Counted from the stretch's first letter, positions 1-5,960 are shown. The stretch is DNA of 5,960 nt from an uncultured Oscillospiraceae bacterium (GCA_905200265.1 CAJKJS010000099.1:1-5960); one strand, 5' to 3'. Translations and numbers: made by a program. The notes: generated by a model not told the origin, from the letters alone.

Positions 1-76
1 TTTTTTCCTATTCAGGGCTCTTCTTTGTGTTGTCTGCACAATCTGGTTCGGTTCATAAGGCGCGGGGCATTCTTTT

Positions 77-1603
77 TTATTCGTCTTCTTCGGGGAACAG
101 CATGTTTTCGGCATACAGGGACGAAAACACCGGGTTCGCATGCAGCGGGACAATCTGAGCGTTTTTCGCCACCGCCGTGGCTTTTTCCCGCAGCGAGGGG
201 TCCAGTAAGAGTTGCGAAGCGCCGTACAGCGACGCGTTGCCAATCACCCGTACCCGGGACAAAACGTCGGCGGGTAATAGTCCCATGCGCCCGGCGCTGG
301 GCAAATGCAGGTAACTGCCAAAGCCCCCGGCGACCGATAGGGACGATAGGCCGGATAGCGGCAATCCCACGGTTTGCAGCAGCGTAAGGAATCCGGCACA
401 AATCGCGCTTTTCGCCAATTGCACCATACGGATGTCTTTTTGCGACAGGCTCACCGGCGGCATAAGCATGGTGGGGTCGTCATCCAAAAGCCCGGTTTCG
501 TCCATTTGCTCCGTTTCTAGTAAACAGGCGACAGCATCGATGACACCGCTGCCGCACACGCCTCGGGGTGTGGTTTCTCCCAGTACGTGGGCGCACAGCT
601 GGCCGTTTTCCACTCGCATATGGTCAATAGCGCCGGTTTCGCCGTTCATACCCATGGAAAGCCCGGCCCCTTCAAACGCCGGACCCGCCGCCGTGGAACA
701 CGCGTACAAGGTACCGTTGTGCCACAGGGCCATTTCGCCGTTGGTGCCAATATCCATCAGCGCCCGGCTTTCATTCCCCGTGGCGGTTTGGTCAAACAGC
801 AGCGCGGCGGTAATATCCGCGCCCACAAACGCGGATAAACACCGGGGTAGGTAGACCCTTGCCCCCGGGGCTACCGGCAACGACAGGCTTTCGGCTGTCA
901 CGATTTCGTCAAATAGGCGGTCGGCCTGAAACGGGGCTTTGGAAAGGGCATGGGGCGGGGTGTTGGTGAGCAAATACAGCATGGCGGTGTTCCCCGCAAT
1001 GACCAGTCCATCAATTTCTTCCAGGCACCGCCCGGCTTCCTGGCATAACGACGATAAGAGTTCTGTTATGCCGTCCGATACACTACGGGCCAGAGCCTGG
1101 CCTTCCCCGTCGATGGAAGCCTGAATGCGGGCGATGACGTCGGCACCAAAGCGGTTTTGGGGATTGGGGCGGCCTCCCTGGGTGAGCAGGCGGCCTGTTT
1201 CATCGTACAGACGGGCCGCTAGGGTTGTGGTGCCAAGGTCGATGGCAGCCCCCAGCCGGGTATACCCGGCATGGGATGCCAGGCGGGAGGGAGTCGCCGT
1301 TTGAGGTTCCGTGCCCAGCAGAATTTGGGCGTTTGCTGCTTTTTCGGTGGTGACAGAGGCATCCCCCAATAAAAAGGTGCAGCAGGCAAGACGCACATGG
1401 TTTGCAAGATCCTCTTTTGTGAGCGCGGCCTTTTCGGCTTCGGATACCGGGCTGAGCGCCCCGGTGGCGATCACCCGGCATTTGCCGCAGCGTCCCAGCC
1501 CGGCACAGGGCAGGGGAATCTGGTGGCTGGAGGGCAGTGCATCGCTCAGGCGCAGCCCCGCTGGCACCGAAACCGGCACGCCGTTAATAAAGAGTGTGGG
1601 CAT
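77..1603 (-). CDS. RACo-type corrinoid protein reductive activator (2Fe-2S + ASKHA ATPase, DUF4445)
   Basis: This 508-residue protein probably restores inactive Co(II) corrinoid protein to Co(I), coupling ATP hydrolysis to electron transfer in the cytoplasm. Residues 1-76 form a plant-type ferredoxin domain with 2Fe-2S ligands C33, C39, C42 and C74 (C-x5-C-x2-C-x31-C). From about residue 118 an ASKHA-type ATPase domain carries DLGTTT (122-127), NPQNRFGADVIARI (147-160), GNTAM (204-208), DIGTNGE (284-290), AAGPAFEGAG (305-314), GVCGSG (348-353) and VAGGFG (424-429), all typical of the RACo/DUF4445 family. The N-terminal 2Fe-2S domain separates it from archaeal RamA, which has C-terminal 4Fe-4S clusters. 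An in-frame ATG 26 codons upstream would overlap the preceding gene by 56 bases. The chosen ATG instead follows AAAGGGAG by 10 bases. The linker between the two domains is short. It is the last operon gene in view. In the 76 bases beyond its stop I see no clear hairpin terminator, only a possible AGGA at the very edge. Confidence 0.93.
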   Translation of the reverse strand: MPTLFINGVPVSVPAGLRLSDALPSSHQIPLPCAGLGRCGKCRVIATGALSPVSEAEKAALTKEDLANHVRLACCTFLLGDASVTTEKAANAQILLGTEPQTATPSRLASHAGYTRLGAAIDLGTTTLAARLYDETGRLLTQGGRPNPQNRFGADVIARIQASIDGEGQALARSVSDGITELLSSLCQEAGRCLEEIDGLVIAGNTAMLYLLTNTPPHALSKAPFQADRLFDEIVTAESLSLPVAPGARVYLPRCLSAFVGADITAALLFDQTATGNESRALMDIGTNGEMALWHNGTLYACSTAAGPAFEGAGLSMGMNGETGAIDHMRVENGQLCAHVLGETTPRGVCGSGVIDAVACLLETEQMDETGLLDDDPTMLMPPVSLSQKDIRMVQLAKSAICAGFLTLLQTVGLPLSGLSSLSVAGGFGSYLHLPSAGRMGLLPADVLSRVRVIGNASLYGASQLLLDPSLREKATAVAKNAQIVPLHANPVFSSLYAENMLFPEEDE

Positions 1604-1613
1604 GGCTTTCTTA

Positions 1614-1621
1614 CTCCCTTT
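1614..1621 (-). promoter_or_regulatory. Shine-Dalgarno sequence that fixes the activator start
   Basis: On the minus strand this reads AAAGGGAG and lies 10 bases before the ATG at 1603. It sits inside the 22-base gap after the DUF2284 gene's stop codon. It favours the 508-residue product over the 534-residue reading, whose extra N-terminus (Pro- and Arg-rich, no homology I recognise) would lie within the preceding gene. Confidence 0.75.
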
Positions 1622-1625
1622 CGCG

Positions 1626-2213
1626 TCAGATGGTGGGCGGGTCGAACAGCACGGCGGCAAAGTAAGTAACGGTGTTCGCACCGTTACTGTACTTCATGCC
1701 GCAGGCCGCTGCGAGCTTTGACACATTCACGCCGTATGCTTCCAGCGACGGCAGGGCGTCTTCCGGGTGGCGGCAGGGTTTTCCCTCCCGCTTGGCGCAC
1801 GTTTCGCACAACCGGCATCCGCCGGACCCCAGGGGCAGCATACGGGCAAAACCCGCCTGCCGGAATACGGGGATCAGGTTCTGGCACAGGGTGTTGTGCC
1901 GGGCGGCCGCTTCCATCATGCCTTCAAAATCGTAGCTGTCTTCTAACGTTCCCACGGTTTGGTAGATAAGCGCCTGTTGGTAGGAACGGGCTTTTTCGAT
2001 TAAAACATGGATATCCCCTACATCCGGCGGACACATCCAGCACTGGCCGTAATTCCCGCAGGCATTCTGAGCACAGGCGTCCCGAAACGCCGGTTCAAAG
2101 GAAATAGCCGAAACATCGATAAGTGCGGCGTGGCAGGTGCCGCATAGCGCCCGGCCGGTTTCTTCTACCTGAAGCCGCAGGGGCTCAAAAGGGGACAAAT
2201 TGCCATGTTGCAT
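1626..2213 (-). CDS. DUF2284 family Cys-rich predicted metal-binding protein
   Basis: This 195-residue soluble protein matches DUF2284, a family of predicted metal-binding proteins with no settled biochemical role. Twelve cysteines are visible: a CxxC pair (C24, C27), then C47, C52, C58 and C61 in the family signature NACGNYGQCWMCPP (50-63), C110, then a GGCRLCETC cluster (C133, C136, C139), C147 in the CRHP motif (147-150) and C171. The PS-x-EAYGV stretch (155-162) and the near-terminal TYFAAVLF are also family hallmarks. The spacing of two of the clusters resembles iron-sulfur ligation, but no cluster type can be assigned. AAGGAGGG lies 7 bases before the ATG. It lies between the second UroD-fold gene and the reactivase, so I infer a redox or cobalt-maintenance role, such as passing electrons to the activator or corrinoid protein. 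There are no membrane segments or signal peptide. The family call is firm and the role is speculative. Confidence 0.9.
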   Translation of the reverse strand: MQHGNLSPFEPLRLQVEETGRALCGTCHAALIDVSAISFEPAFRDACAQNACGNYGQCWMCPPDVGDIHVLIEKARSYQQALIYQTVGTLEDSYDFEGMMEAAARHNTLCQNLIPVFRQAGFARMLPLGSGGCRLCETCAKREGKPCRHPEDALPSLEAYGVNVSKLAAACGMKYSNGANTVTYFAAVLFDPPTI

Positions 2214-2234
2214 GCTGCAACCCTCCTTCTTTCG

Positions 2235-3464
2235 TTACGGTTGCCAGTTCTTTTCAATCTCTTCGCGGATGATGGCGACATACCGGCGGGCCTTGTCTTC
2301 ATTGTGGTGAATGGTGTACACGTCCCGCTGTGTGATTTCCACATGGCAGCCCCGGGCTGTTTGTAAGGTTTTGCGGATATGGGCGCGGAACGCCTCTTCA
2401 TCCAGTTCGGGATTGACCCCTAAGTAATTGGGGCTGGGTTTGCGGTGGTAAATGGTGTGGCTACCCCGCAGACGCTCGGCCATAAAGTCTTCGTCACACC
2501 ATGGGGAAATGCTCACTTTGCGCAAATTCGGCAGCGAGCCGATGCAGTCCCACACCGGGTGGACCGGTTCGCAGCAACCATACGATAATAGCCCAAAGGT
2601 ACTGGCCACCTTTTTATACGCGGGGAAGATAAAGTCGGCAAACATTTTGGGAGAAATGCTCACTGTTTCCTGGGAATCCATAAAGCCCCACAGATCCCCC
2701 GGGCCAGTGATATTGGCGCTGGGCAATTCACTGGTAAAACAGCGACTGCCCTGGCCCAGGTGTTCAAAACCGGTGGTGGGCAGCATCAGGCCTTCCTGTT
2801 TTAAAAGGTCAAAAAACGACAGGTAGTCGCTGGCAAGCTTATCCATCATCTGGCAAAAAAGCTCGGGATAATCGTACATGGAAAAGCACATCACTTCCAT
2901 GCCCATTAAATGGACGATATCCTGCGTTAGGCAAACATACAGCCCGCTGCCCGTTAAACGCACGGGCAGAATATCGCCGAAGGTATCTTCTGCCAGCGAG
3001 AGTGCCTGCTTCGTACCGGCATGGTCAATGCCAAAGTCGCTTTTTCCCACTTTGTCCCAGTCGTCTTCCAGGTCGCTGATGACGTAATTAAAGTGATGCC
3101 CTACGGAATGATTGGAAGCAAACGTGCGGGTGATTTTGTGCCCGAAGGGGTGGAACCAGGTTTTCACCGTTACGGGGAAGAAATCAGGCACCACCCAGTC
3201 GTCGTCAAATAAGGTGAGGTTTAAAAACCGGCGGTATAGTTCGGTTTCTAAAGCCCTTCCTTCCTCACTTTCGCACCGTAAGCGGGGCGGGATCACCTCT
3301 TCTTCAAAGGTGTCAAGTTCCAGGTGAATCACCGGACGTTCGCCGTGTAACGCATTGTGGCGCTGCCATAGGGCCACACGCGCCTGGTTTTTTTCGCTGT
3401 GGGCCACCTCCAATTGCTGGCGGGCCAATTCGCGCAAAATGGTTTTATCCGATGAAGAAAGCAT
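2235..3464 (-). CDS. Divergent UroD-fold protein, probable corrinoid-dependent methyltransferase
   Basis: This 409-residue cytoplasmic protein belongs to the broad uroporphyrinogen-decarboxylase-like superfamily, in the branch often found beside corrinoid proteins rather than in haem synthesis. Evidence includes the C-terminal pattern: YGCCEPVH (295-302), LPNLRKVSISPW (311-322), HRKPSPNYLG (340-349), and ARGCHVEITQRDVYTI (370-385). By eye, Y295-G-C-C298 lines up with the YHNC zinc motif of the neighbouring MtaA-like protein, and G371-C372 with its later GC. The usual His ligand is thus absent and an extra Cys and Glu are present. The N-terminal ~90 residues are charged and helical in character, making it about 70 residues longer than the MtaA-type neighbour. 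TTTAGGAGGG lies 6 bases before the ATG. I infer a substrate:corrinoid methyltransferase (the MT-I role), for example an O- or N-demethylase, but the substrate is unknown. True haem-pathway HemE is unlikely given the context and motifs. Confidence 0.85.
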   Translation of the reverse strand: MLSSSDKTILRELARQQLEVAHSEKNQARVALWQRHNALHGERPVIHLELDTFEEEVIPPRLRCESEEGRALETELYRRFLNLTLFDDDWVVPDFFPVTVKTWFHPFGHKITRTFASNHSVGHHFNYVISDLEDDWDKVGKSDFGIDHAGTKQALSLAEDTFGDILPVRLTGSGLYVCLTQDIVHLMGMEVMCFSMYDYPELFCQMMDKLASDYLSFFDLLKQEGLMLPTTGFEHLGQGSRCFTSELPSANITGPGDLWGFMDSQETVSISPKMFADFIFPAYKKVASTFGLLSYGCCEPVHPVWDCIGSLPNLRKVSISPWCDEDFMAERLRGSHTIYHRKPSPNYLGVNPELDEEAFRAHIRKTLQTARGCHVEITQRDVYTIHHNEDKARRYVAIIREEIEKNWQP

Positions 3465-3486
3465 GATGATCCCTCCTAAAGTTCAT

Positions 3487-4497
3487 TTACTGAGCGGCAT
3501 ACTCCTGGGCTGCCGCAAAAAAGGCGTCAATATTTTCCCATTTGGAAAGCGGCGGGATATCACACCCCGAGGAGAGTACGAAGTTTTTGTACCCGCTGCA
3601 TTTTTTCAGCAAGCTGAGGGTAGCTTCCCGCATAGAATCCGGCGTACTGCCGCGGAATTCTCCGGCGGGGTCGATGTTGCCCATGCAAATGGTATCATCC
3701 GGCACCTTTTGCAGCACGTCGAGCATATCGATGGCGTTGCCAAAATGGTAGGCCGACGCGCCGATGGATAGAATCGAGGGCAGCTGTGCGACCACCGCGC
3801 CGCCGCAGTTGTGGTAGACGATGAGGAACGAATCATCCTGCACGGCATCGACAATTTTCTTTACATACGGGGCCGAGAATTCCGCCGCCAAATCGGGGGA
3901 CAGGAGCCCTGCCACCGGTTCGGCAATCACAACGCCGTTAGCCCCTGCTTCCTTATACGCTTTGGCATAGGAAATGAGGAATTCGGTGGATTTTTGCAGC
4001 AGTACGTGCACCATATCGGGGTCGTCATAGCTGTCCATCATAATTTCGCTTACATCCCGCAGCCGGGCCGCCAGGGAGTACGGGCCGATCATGCCCGCCA
4101 GCACCGGCCGGTCGGTAATCAGGTCGCAGGCTTTGCGGATGGCTTCCACATACAGCCCGGTGCGTGCAGCGCCCACCTGGGGTACAGCAAGGGCGGCGGC
4201 TTCGTCTTCATCATGAACGAGCATGCCTGTTACCGTGGGCACTTCGTCATCACTCACCCGGATGGTGGCGCCAAATGCTTCGGCTTCTACCGACAGATCC
4301 ATCAGGCTGACGCTGGCCGACGCATCGGTGTGCTGGGCAATGAGGGCCATGGCTTTTGCCTGATGGTCGCTGCTGCTGATCAGATCTTTGACCGTGATAC
4401 CCATCAGCTGTACCGCCGGGAACGAAAGCACGGGCATGGGCTTTTTATGAGGAGCTTCAAGCAAAGCCTGACGCCAGGCTTTCATATCGCGCTGCAT
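3487..4497 (-). CDS. MtaA/CmuA-type UroD-fold zinc methyltransferase
   Basis: This 336-residue protein matches the MtaA/CmuA methyltransferase family in length and motifs. In methanogens, members move a methyl group between a methyl-corrinoid protein and coenzyme M; in bacteria, relatives act on other donors or acceptors. The family zinc site H-x-C-xn-C is intact: H229-N-C231 in IVYHNCGG, and C312 in SSGCDIPP. Other family-like stretches are AGMIGPYSLAARL (134-146), GANGVVIAEPVAGLLSP (185-201) and MGNIDP (272-277). It follows the corrinoid gene by 21 bases, and AAAGGAG precedes its ATG by about 12 bases; Met5 is a possible alternative start. The tight linkage to the corrinoid gene argues that it works on that protein. 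Whether it methylates the corrinoid from a substrate or demethylates it towards a thiol or tetrahydrofolate acceptor cannot be decided here. The acceptor is unlikely to be coenzyme M in a Firmicute. Confidence 0.92.
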   Translation of the reverse strand: MQRDMKAWRQALLEAPHKKPMPVLSFPAVQLMGITVKDLISSSDHQAKAMALIAQHTDASASVSLMDLSVEAEAFGATIRVSDDEVPTVTGMLVHDEDEAAALAVPQVGAARTGLYVEAIRKACDLITDRPVLAGMIGPYSLAARLRDVSEIMMDSYDDPDMVHVLLQKSTEFLISYAKAYKEAGANGVVIAEPVAGLLSPDLAAEFSAPYVKKIVDAVQDDSFLIVYHNCGGAVVAQLPSILSIGASAYHFGNAIDMLDVLQKVPDDTICMGNIDPAGEFRGSTPDSMREATLSLLKKCSGYKNFVLSSGCDIPPLSKWENIDAFFAAAQEYAAQ

Positions 4498-4518
4498 AAT
4501 GGTATTCGCTCCTTTCTA

Positions 4519-5160
4519 TTACGCCGTTTCGCGGCAGAAAGCCACGGCGGCATCGGCGGCACTGGCGGCGTCGGCGGTGTAGCAATCGGCGCCGATCTGG
4601 TCGCAGAACGTCTGGGTAACAGGGGCGCCGCCCACCATGACCTTTACGCGGTCACGGGCACCGGATTCCTCCAGCTTTTTCACCACATTTTCCATTTCGC
4701 ACATGGTGGTGGTCAGCAGCGCGGAGCAGCAGATGATCTGGCAGTCGTTTTCCAGCGCCGTCTGTACATACGTTTCCGGTGCTACGTCGGTGCCCAGGTC
4801 GATGACTTCCAGGCCTTTGCCTTCCATCATCATTTTCACCAGGTTCTTGCCGATATCATGCAAGTCGCCCCGTACGGTACCAATGCACACTTTGCCTTTG
4901 GCCTGTACGCCTGCTTCAGCCAGCAGGGGTTTTAACAGGGAAGCACCCATGTTCATAGCCCGGGCCGCTACCAGGACTTCCGGCACAAACACTTCGTTAT
5001 TTTTGAACTTTTCGCCGATGATGCTCATGCCGTCGAGCAGCCCGTCGTTCAAAATCTGGTCCACGGGGATCTTCTCGTCAATGGCTTGTTGCACCAGCTG
5101 TTTAACCACTTTGGCTTTGCCTTTTTGCAGGTTTTCGGAAATGTCGGTAAGAATGCTCAT
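4519..5160 (-). CDS. Corrinoid (B12)-binding methyl-carrier protein
   Basis: This 213-residue protein is a methyltransferase corrinoid subunit of the MtaC/MtbC/MttC/OdmC type. It carries the methyl group on cobalt between two methyltransferases. Residues 1-85 form the four-helix cap (B12-binding-2 domain), with GLLDGMSIIGEKFKNNEVFV (40-59) and PEVLVAARAMNMG (60-72) closely matching the family. Residues 89 to the end form the Rossmann-like B12 domain. The base-off/His-on motif D-x-H-x-x-G is intact as D99-L-H101-D-I-G104, where H101 is the expected lower cobalt ligand. CSALLTTTM (145-153) and VGGAPVTQ (176-183) supply the usual contacts with the nucleotide tail. The length matches the family. 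AAAAGGAG lies 10 bases before the ATG. It is the first gene of the operon, which fits the need for the most abundant component. The last ~20 residues are Ala- and Asp-rich. The specific substrate system cannot be named from this subunit. Confidence 0.96.
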   Translation of the reverse strand: MSILTDISENLQKGKAKVVKQLVQQAIDEKIPVDQILNDGLLDGMSIIGEKFKNNEVFVPEVLVAARAMNMGASLLKPLLAEAGVQAKGKVCIGTVRGDLHDIGKNLVKMMMEGKGLEVIDLGTDVAPETYVQTALENDCQIICCSALLTTTMCEMENVVKKLEESGARDRVKVMVGGAPVTQTFCDQIGADCYTADAASAADAAVAFCRETA

Positions 5161-5217
5161 AACGATTGGACTCCTTTTTGATTTTTAGTTTGTTCTGCCG
5201 GTTGGCTTTTTGTGCTT

Positions 5218-5223
5218 ACTATA
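5218..5223 (-). promoter_or_regulatory. Candidate -10 element of the corrinoid operon promoter
   Basis: On the minus strand this reads TATAGT, five of six matches to TATAAT, about 58 bases before the corrinoid ATG. A start near 5211 would give a leader of about 50 bases. At 17 bases upstream the hexamer is AAGGCT, a poor -35, which suggests that the promoter needs an activator. No sigma-54 type -24/-12 pair was found. Not experimentally supported. Confidence 0.4.
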
Positions 5224-5306
5224 CCGTGGAAAAAGAAAAAAGCCTTGTAGTAACGTGCGAAATTTGGTAATTTTTTGCTCAGTACAAAAGAATTTCCAAA
5301 ACGGGA

Positions 5307-5336
5307 TTGACGGTTTTTCCCTTTCGGCGGTACAAT
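5307..5336 (+). promoter_or_regulatory. Near-consensus sigma-70 promoter of the regulator gene
   Basis: A -35 TTGACG (5307-5312) and a -10 TACAAT (5331-5336) each match the housekeeping consensus at five of six positions, with an 18-base spacer. The predicted transcription start is near 5343, only about 14 bases before the ATG, so the leader would be little more than the Shine-Dalgarno sequence. This fits low, constitutive expression of a regulator. Confidence 0.65.
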
Positions 5337-5356
5337 GCAGAAAAGGGGGAAAAGAC

Positions 5357-5960
5357 ATGCAGGAGCCATCATTTGACCGCACCCTGGCCCAGGAGTGCGC
5401 CAAAGCGTTTTCAGAATCTACGGGCCTGGGATGCACCTTATCGGACGCCAAAGGGCAGGTATTTGCCGATTTTGGCAAAAGCTGTGAAAACTGCACCTTG
5501 TGCGCGGCTGTGGGCCGCGGGCGGGAAGGGTGTATTCGCGCCCATGTGTACGGCATGACGGAAGCCCAGCGCTTTGGGGGAAAGTATATTTATTTCTGCC
5601 CCATGGGGCTGACGTGTTTTGTGTCGCCCATTCTGGCGGAAGACGGCGCCGCCGCTAAAATTACGGTGGGGCCGTTTATCATGGTGGAAAAGCAGGATTT
5701 TATCGACTGTGAACTGGAAGAAAACGCCCGGCTGACTGGTGACAAACTGCAAAAAGCCGCTCAGGCGGTGGAAACGGTGCCCTTTGTGCCCCCGGCGAAA
5801 GTCAATCACCTGTCGACCCTTCTCTTTATGGCGGTGGGTTTTATGAATAATGTTTCCCAGGAGAACCGCCTGCTGCAAAGCCGCCGGTCCGACGCCATAC
5901 AGGGGCAGATTACGGCGTATATTCTCACGTTAAAACAGCAAGAGGGCAGCGGGCATTATC
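5357..5960 (+). CDS. PocR-domain transcriptional regulator, probable AraC family (3' truncated by window)
   Basis: The window holds the first 201 residues of an open frame that runs off the right edge. Residues ~5-150 match the PocR ligand-binding domain, a PAS-like sensor known from the propanediol regulator PocR: a start of the form AFSESTGLGCTLSDAKGQVF (17-36), then GREGCIRAH (55-63), then KYIYFCPMGLTCFVSPIL (76-93) and GPF (105-107). The usual C-H pair of the latter motif is C-P here. Cysteines cluster at 43, 46, 49, 59, 81 and 87, with more at 14, 26 and 118. The tail, with QITAYILTLKQQEGSGHY at 184-201, resembles the linker that leads into an AraC-type helix-turn-helix in clostridial relatives; that DNA-binding domain would lie outside the window. 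The ATG is preceded by the purine-rich AAAAGGGGGAAAAG. Divergent position suggests that it controls the operon in response to the methyl donor, a corrinoid or redox state. It could instead be part of a sensor histidine kinase, since PocR domains occur there too. Confidence 0.88.
   Translation, partial: MQEPSFDRTLAQECAKAFSESTGLGCTLSDAKGQVFADFGKSCENCTLCAAVGRGREGCIRAHVYGMTEAQRFGGKYIYFCPMGLTCFVSPILAEDGAAAKITVGPFIMVEKQDFIDCELEENARLTGDKLQKAAQAVETVPFVPPAKVNHLSTLLFMAVGFMNNVSQENRLLQSRRSDAIQGQITAYILTLKQQEGSGHY

Larger units (their letters stand above)
5161..5356. promoter_or_regulatory. Divergent AT-rich control region between operon and regulator
   Basis: This 196-base gap separates the divergently transcribed corrinoid operon and PocR-domain gene and is clearly richer in A and T than the flanking genes. 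It holds a promoter candidate for each direction, the operon leader and Shine-Dalgarno sequence, and a short dyad (GGCTTTTT at 5204-5211 and AAAAAGCC at 5237-5244). I find no riboswitch-like fold, in particular no recognisable B12-box. Regulator-binding sites are expected here because the regulator is divergent, but none can be assigned with confidence. Confidence 0.6.

Noticed and set aside
1..76. Tiny minus-strand peptide frame (14 codons, MNRTRL start) and T-run at the left edge as a gene or terminator
   Set aside because: No convincing Shine-Dalgarno sequence precedes the peptide. The T-run is an A-run on the operon's strand and no GC-rich hairpin adjoins it.
1604..1681. Longer N-terminus for the corrinoid activator, starting at 1681
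   Set aside because: It would overlap the DUF2284 gene by 56 bases. A good Shine-Dalgarno sequence precedes the ATG at 1603, and the ferredoxin domain begins right there.
2235..3464. HemE, the haem-pathway uroporphyrinogen decarboxylase
   Set aside because: The gene sits in a corrinoid methyl-transfer operon, lacks the N-terminal HemE signature as I know it, and has the Cys-rich C-terminal motif of corrinoid-linked relatives.
3811..4935. Long plus-strand open frame (374 codons) antisense to the corrinoid and MtaA-like genes
   Set aside because: It lies opposite two genes with intact family motifs, is rich in His, Gly and Phe in a way typical of an antisense reading, and has no recognisable domain.
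5161..5356. Cobalamin riboswitch or sigma-54 promoter upstream of the operon
   Set aside because: No B12-box-like conserved stretch and no GG/GC pair at -24/-12 spacing could be found; the predicted operon leader is too short for a cobalamin riboswitch.
5438..5878. Minus-strand open frame of 146 codons opposite the PocR-domain gene
   Set aside because: The plus-strand frame matches a known domain and has a promoter and Shine-Dalgarno sequence; the antisense frame has neither motif nor ribosome site.

Overview
The window looks like chromosomal DNA of an anaerobic Clostridia-type Firmicute. Every gene has a strong purine-rich Shine-Dalgarno sequence, base composition is moderately GC-rich, and the gene set is typical of acetogenic or gut clostridial corrinoid methyl-transfer systems. 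No species is assigned. There are no RNA genes, insertion sequences, CRISPR arrays or prophage genes.

Bases 77 to 5160 hold a compact five-gene operon on the minus strand. In transcription order it encodes a corrinoid (B12) methyl-carrier protein (4519-5160), an MtaA/CmuA-type zinc methyltransferase of the uroporphyrinogen-decarboxylase (UroD) fold (3487-4497), a second, divergent UroD-fold protein (2235-3464), a Cys-rich DUF2284 protein (1626-2213) and a RACo-type ATP-dependent corrinoid reactivase with an N-terminal 2Fe-2S domain (77-1603). All gaps are 21 or 22 bases and each contains a Shine-Dalgarno sequence, so one transcript is likely. Bases 1-76 hold no convincing gene or terminator, so the operon may continue beyond the left edge.

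Bases 5161-5356 are an AT-rich divergent control region. A near-consensus sigma-70 promoter points right. A candidate operon promoter with a good -10 but poor -35 points left. The rightward gene (5357 to the window end, truncated) starts with a PocR-type sensory domain and is probably the N-terminal half of an AraC-type regulator controlling the operon.

Proposed working model: one UroD-fold enzyme demethylates an unknown methyl donor (an O-methyl, N-methyl or similar compound) onto Co(I) of the corrinoid protein, and the other moves the methyl group on to an acceptor. When cobalt oxidises to Co(II), the RACo-like protein, perhaps aided by the DUF2284 protein, reduces it again at the cost of ATP. 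The substrate and acceptor cannot be read from the sequence. The most notable points are the pairing of two UroD-fold methyltransferases with no pterin-binding (MtrH/MtgA-type) enzyme in view, the altered metal site of the second one, and the Cys-rich DUF2284 and PocR-domain proteins.
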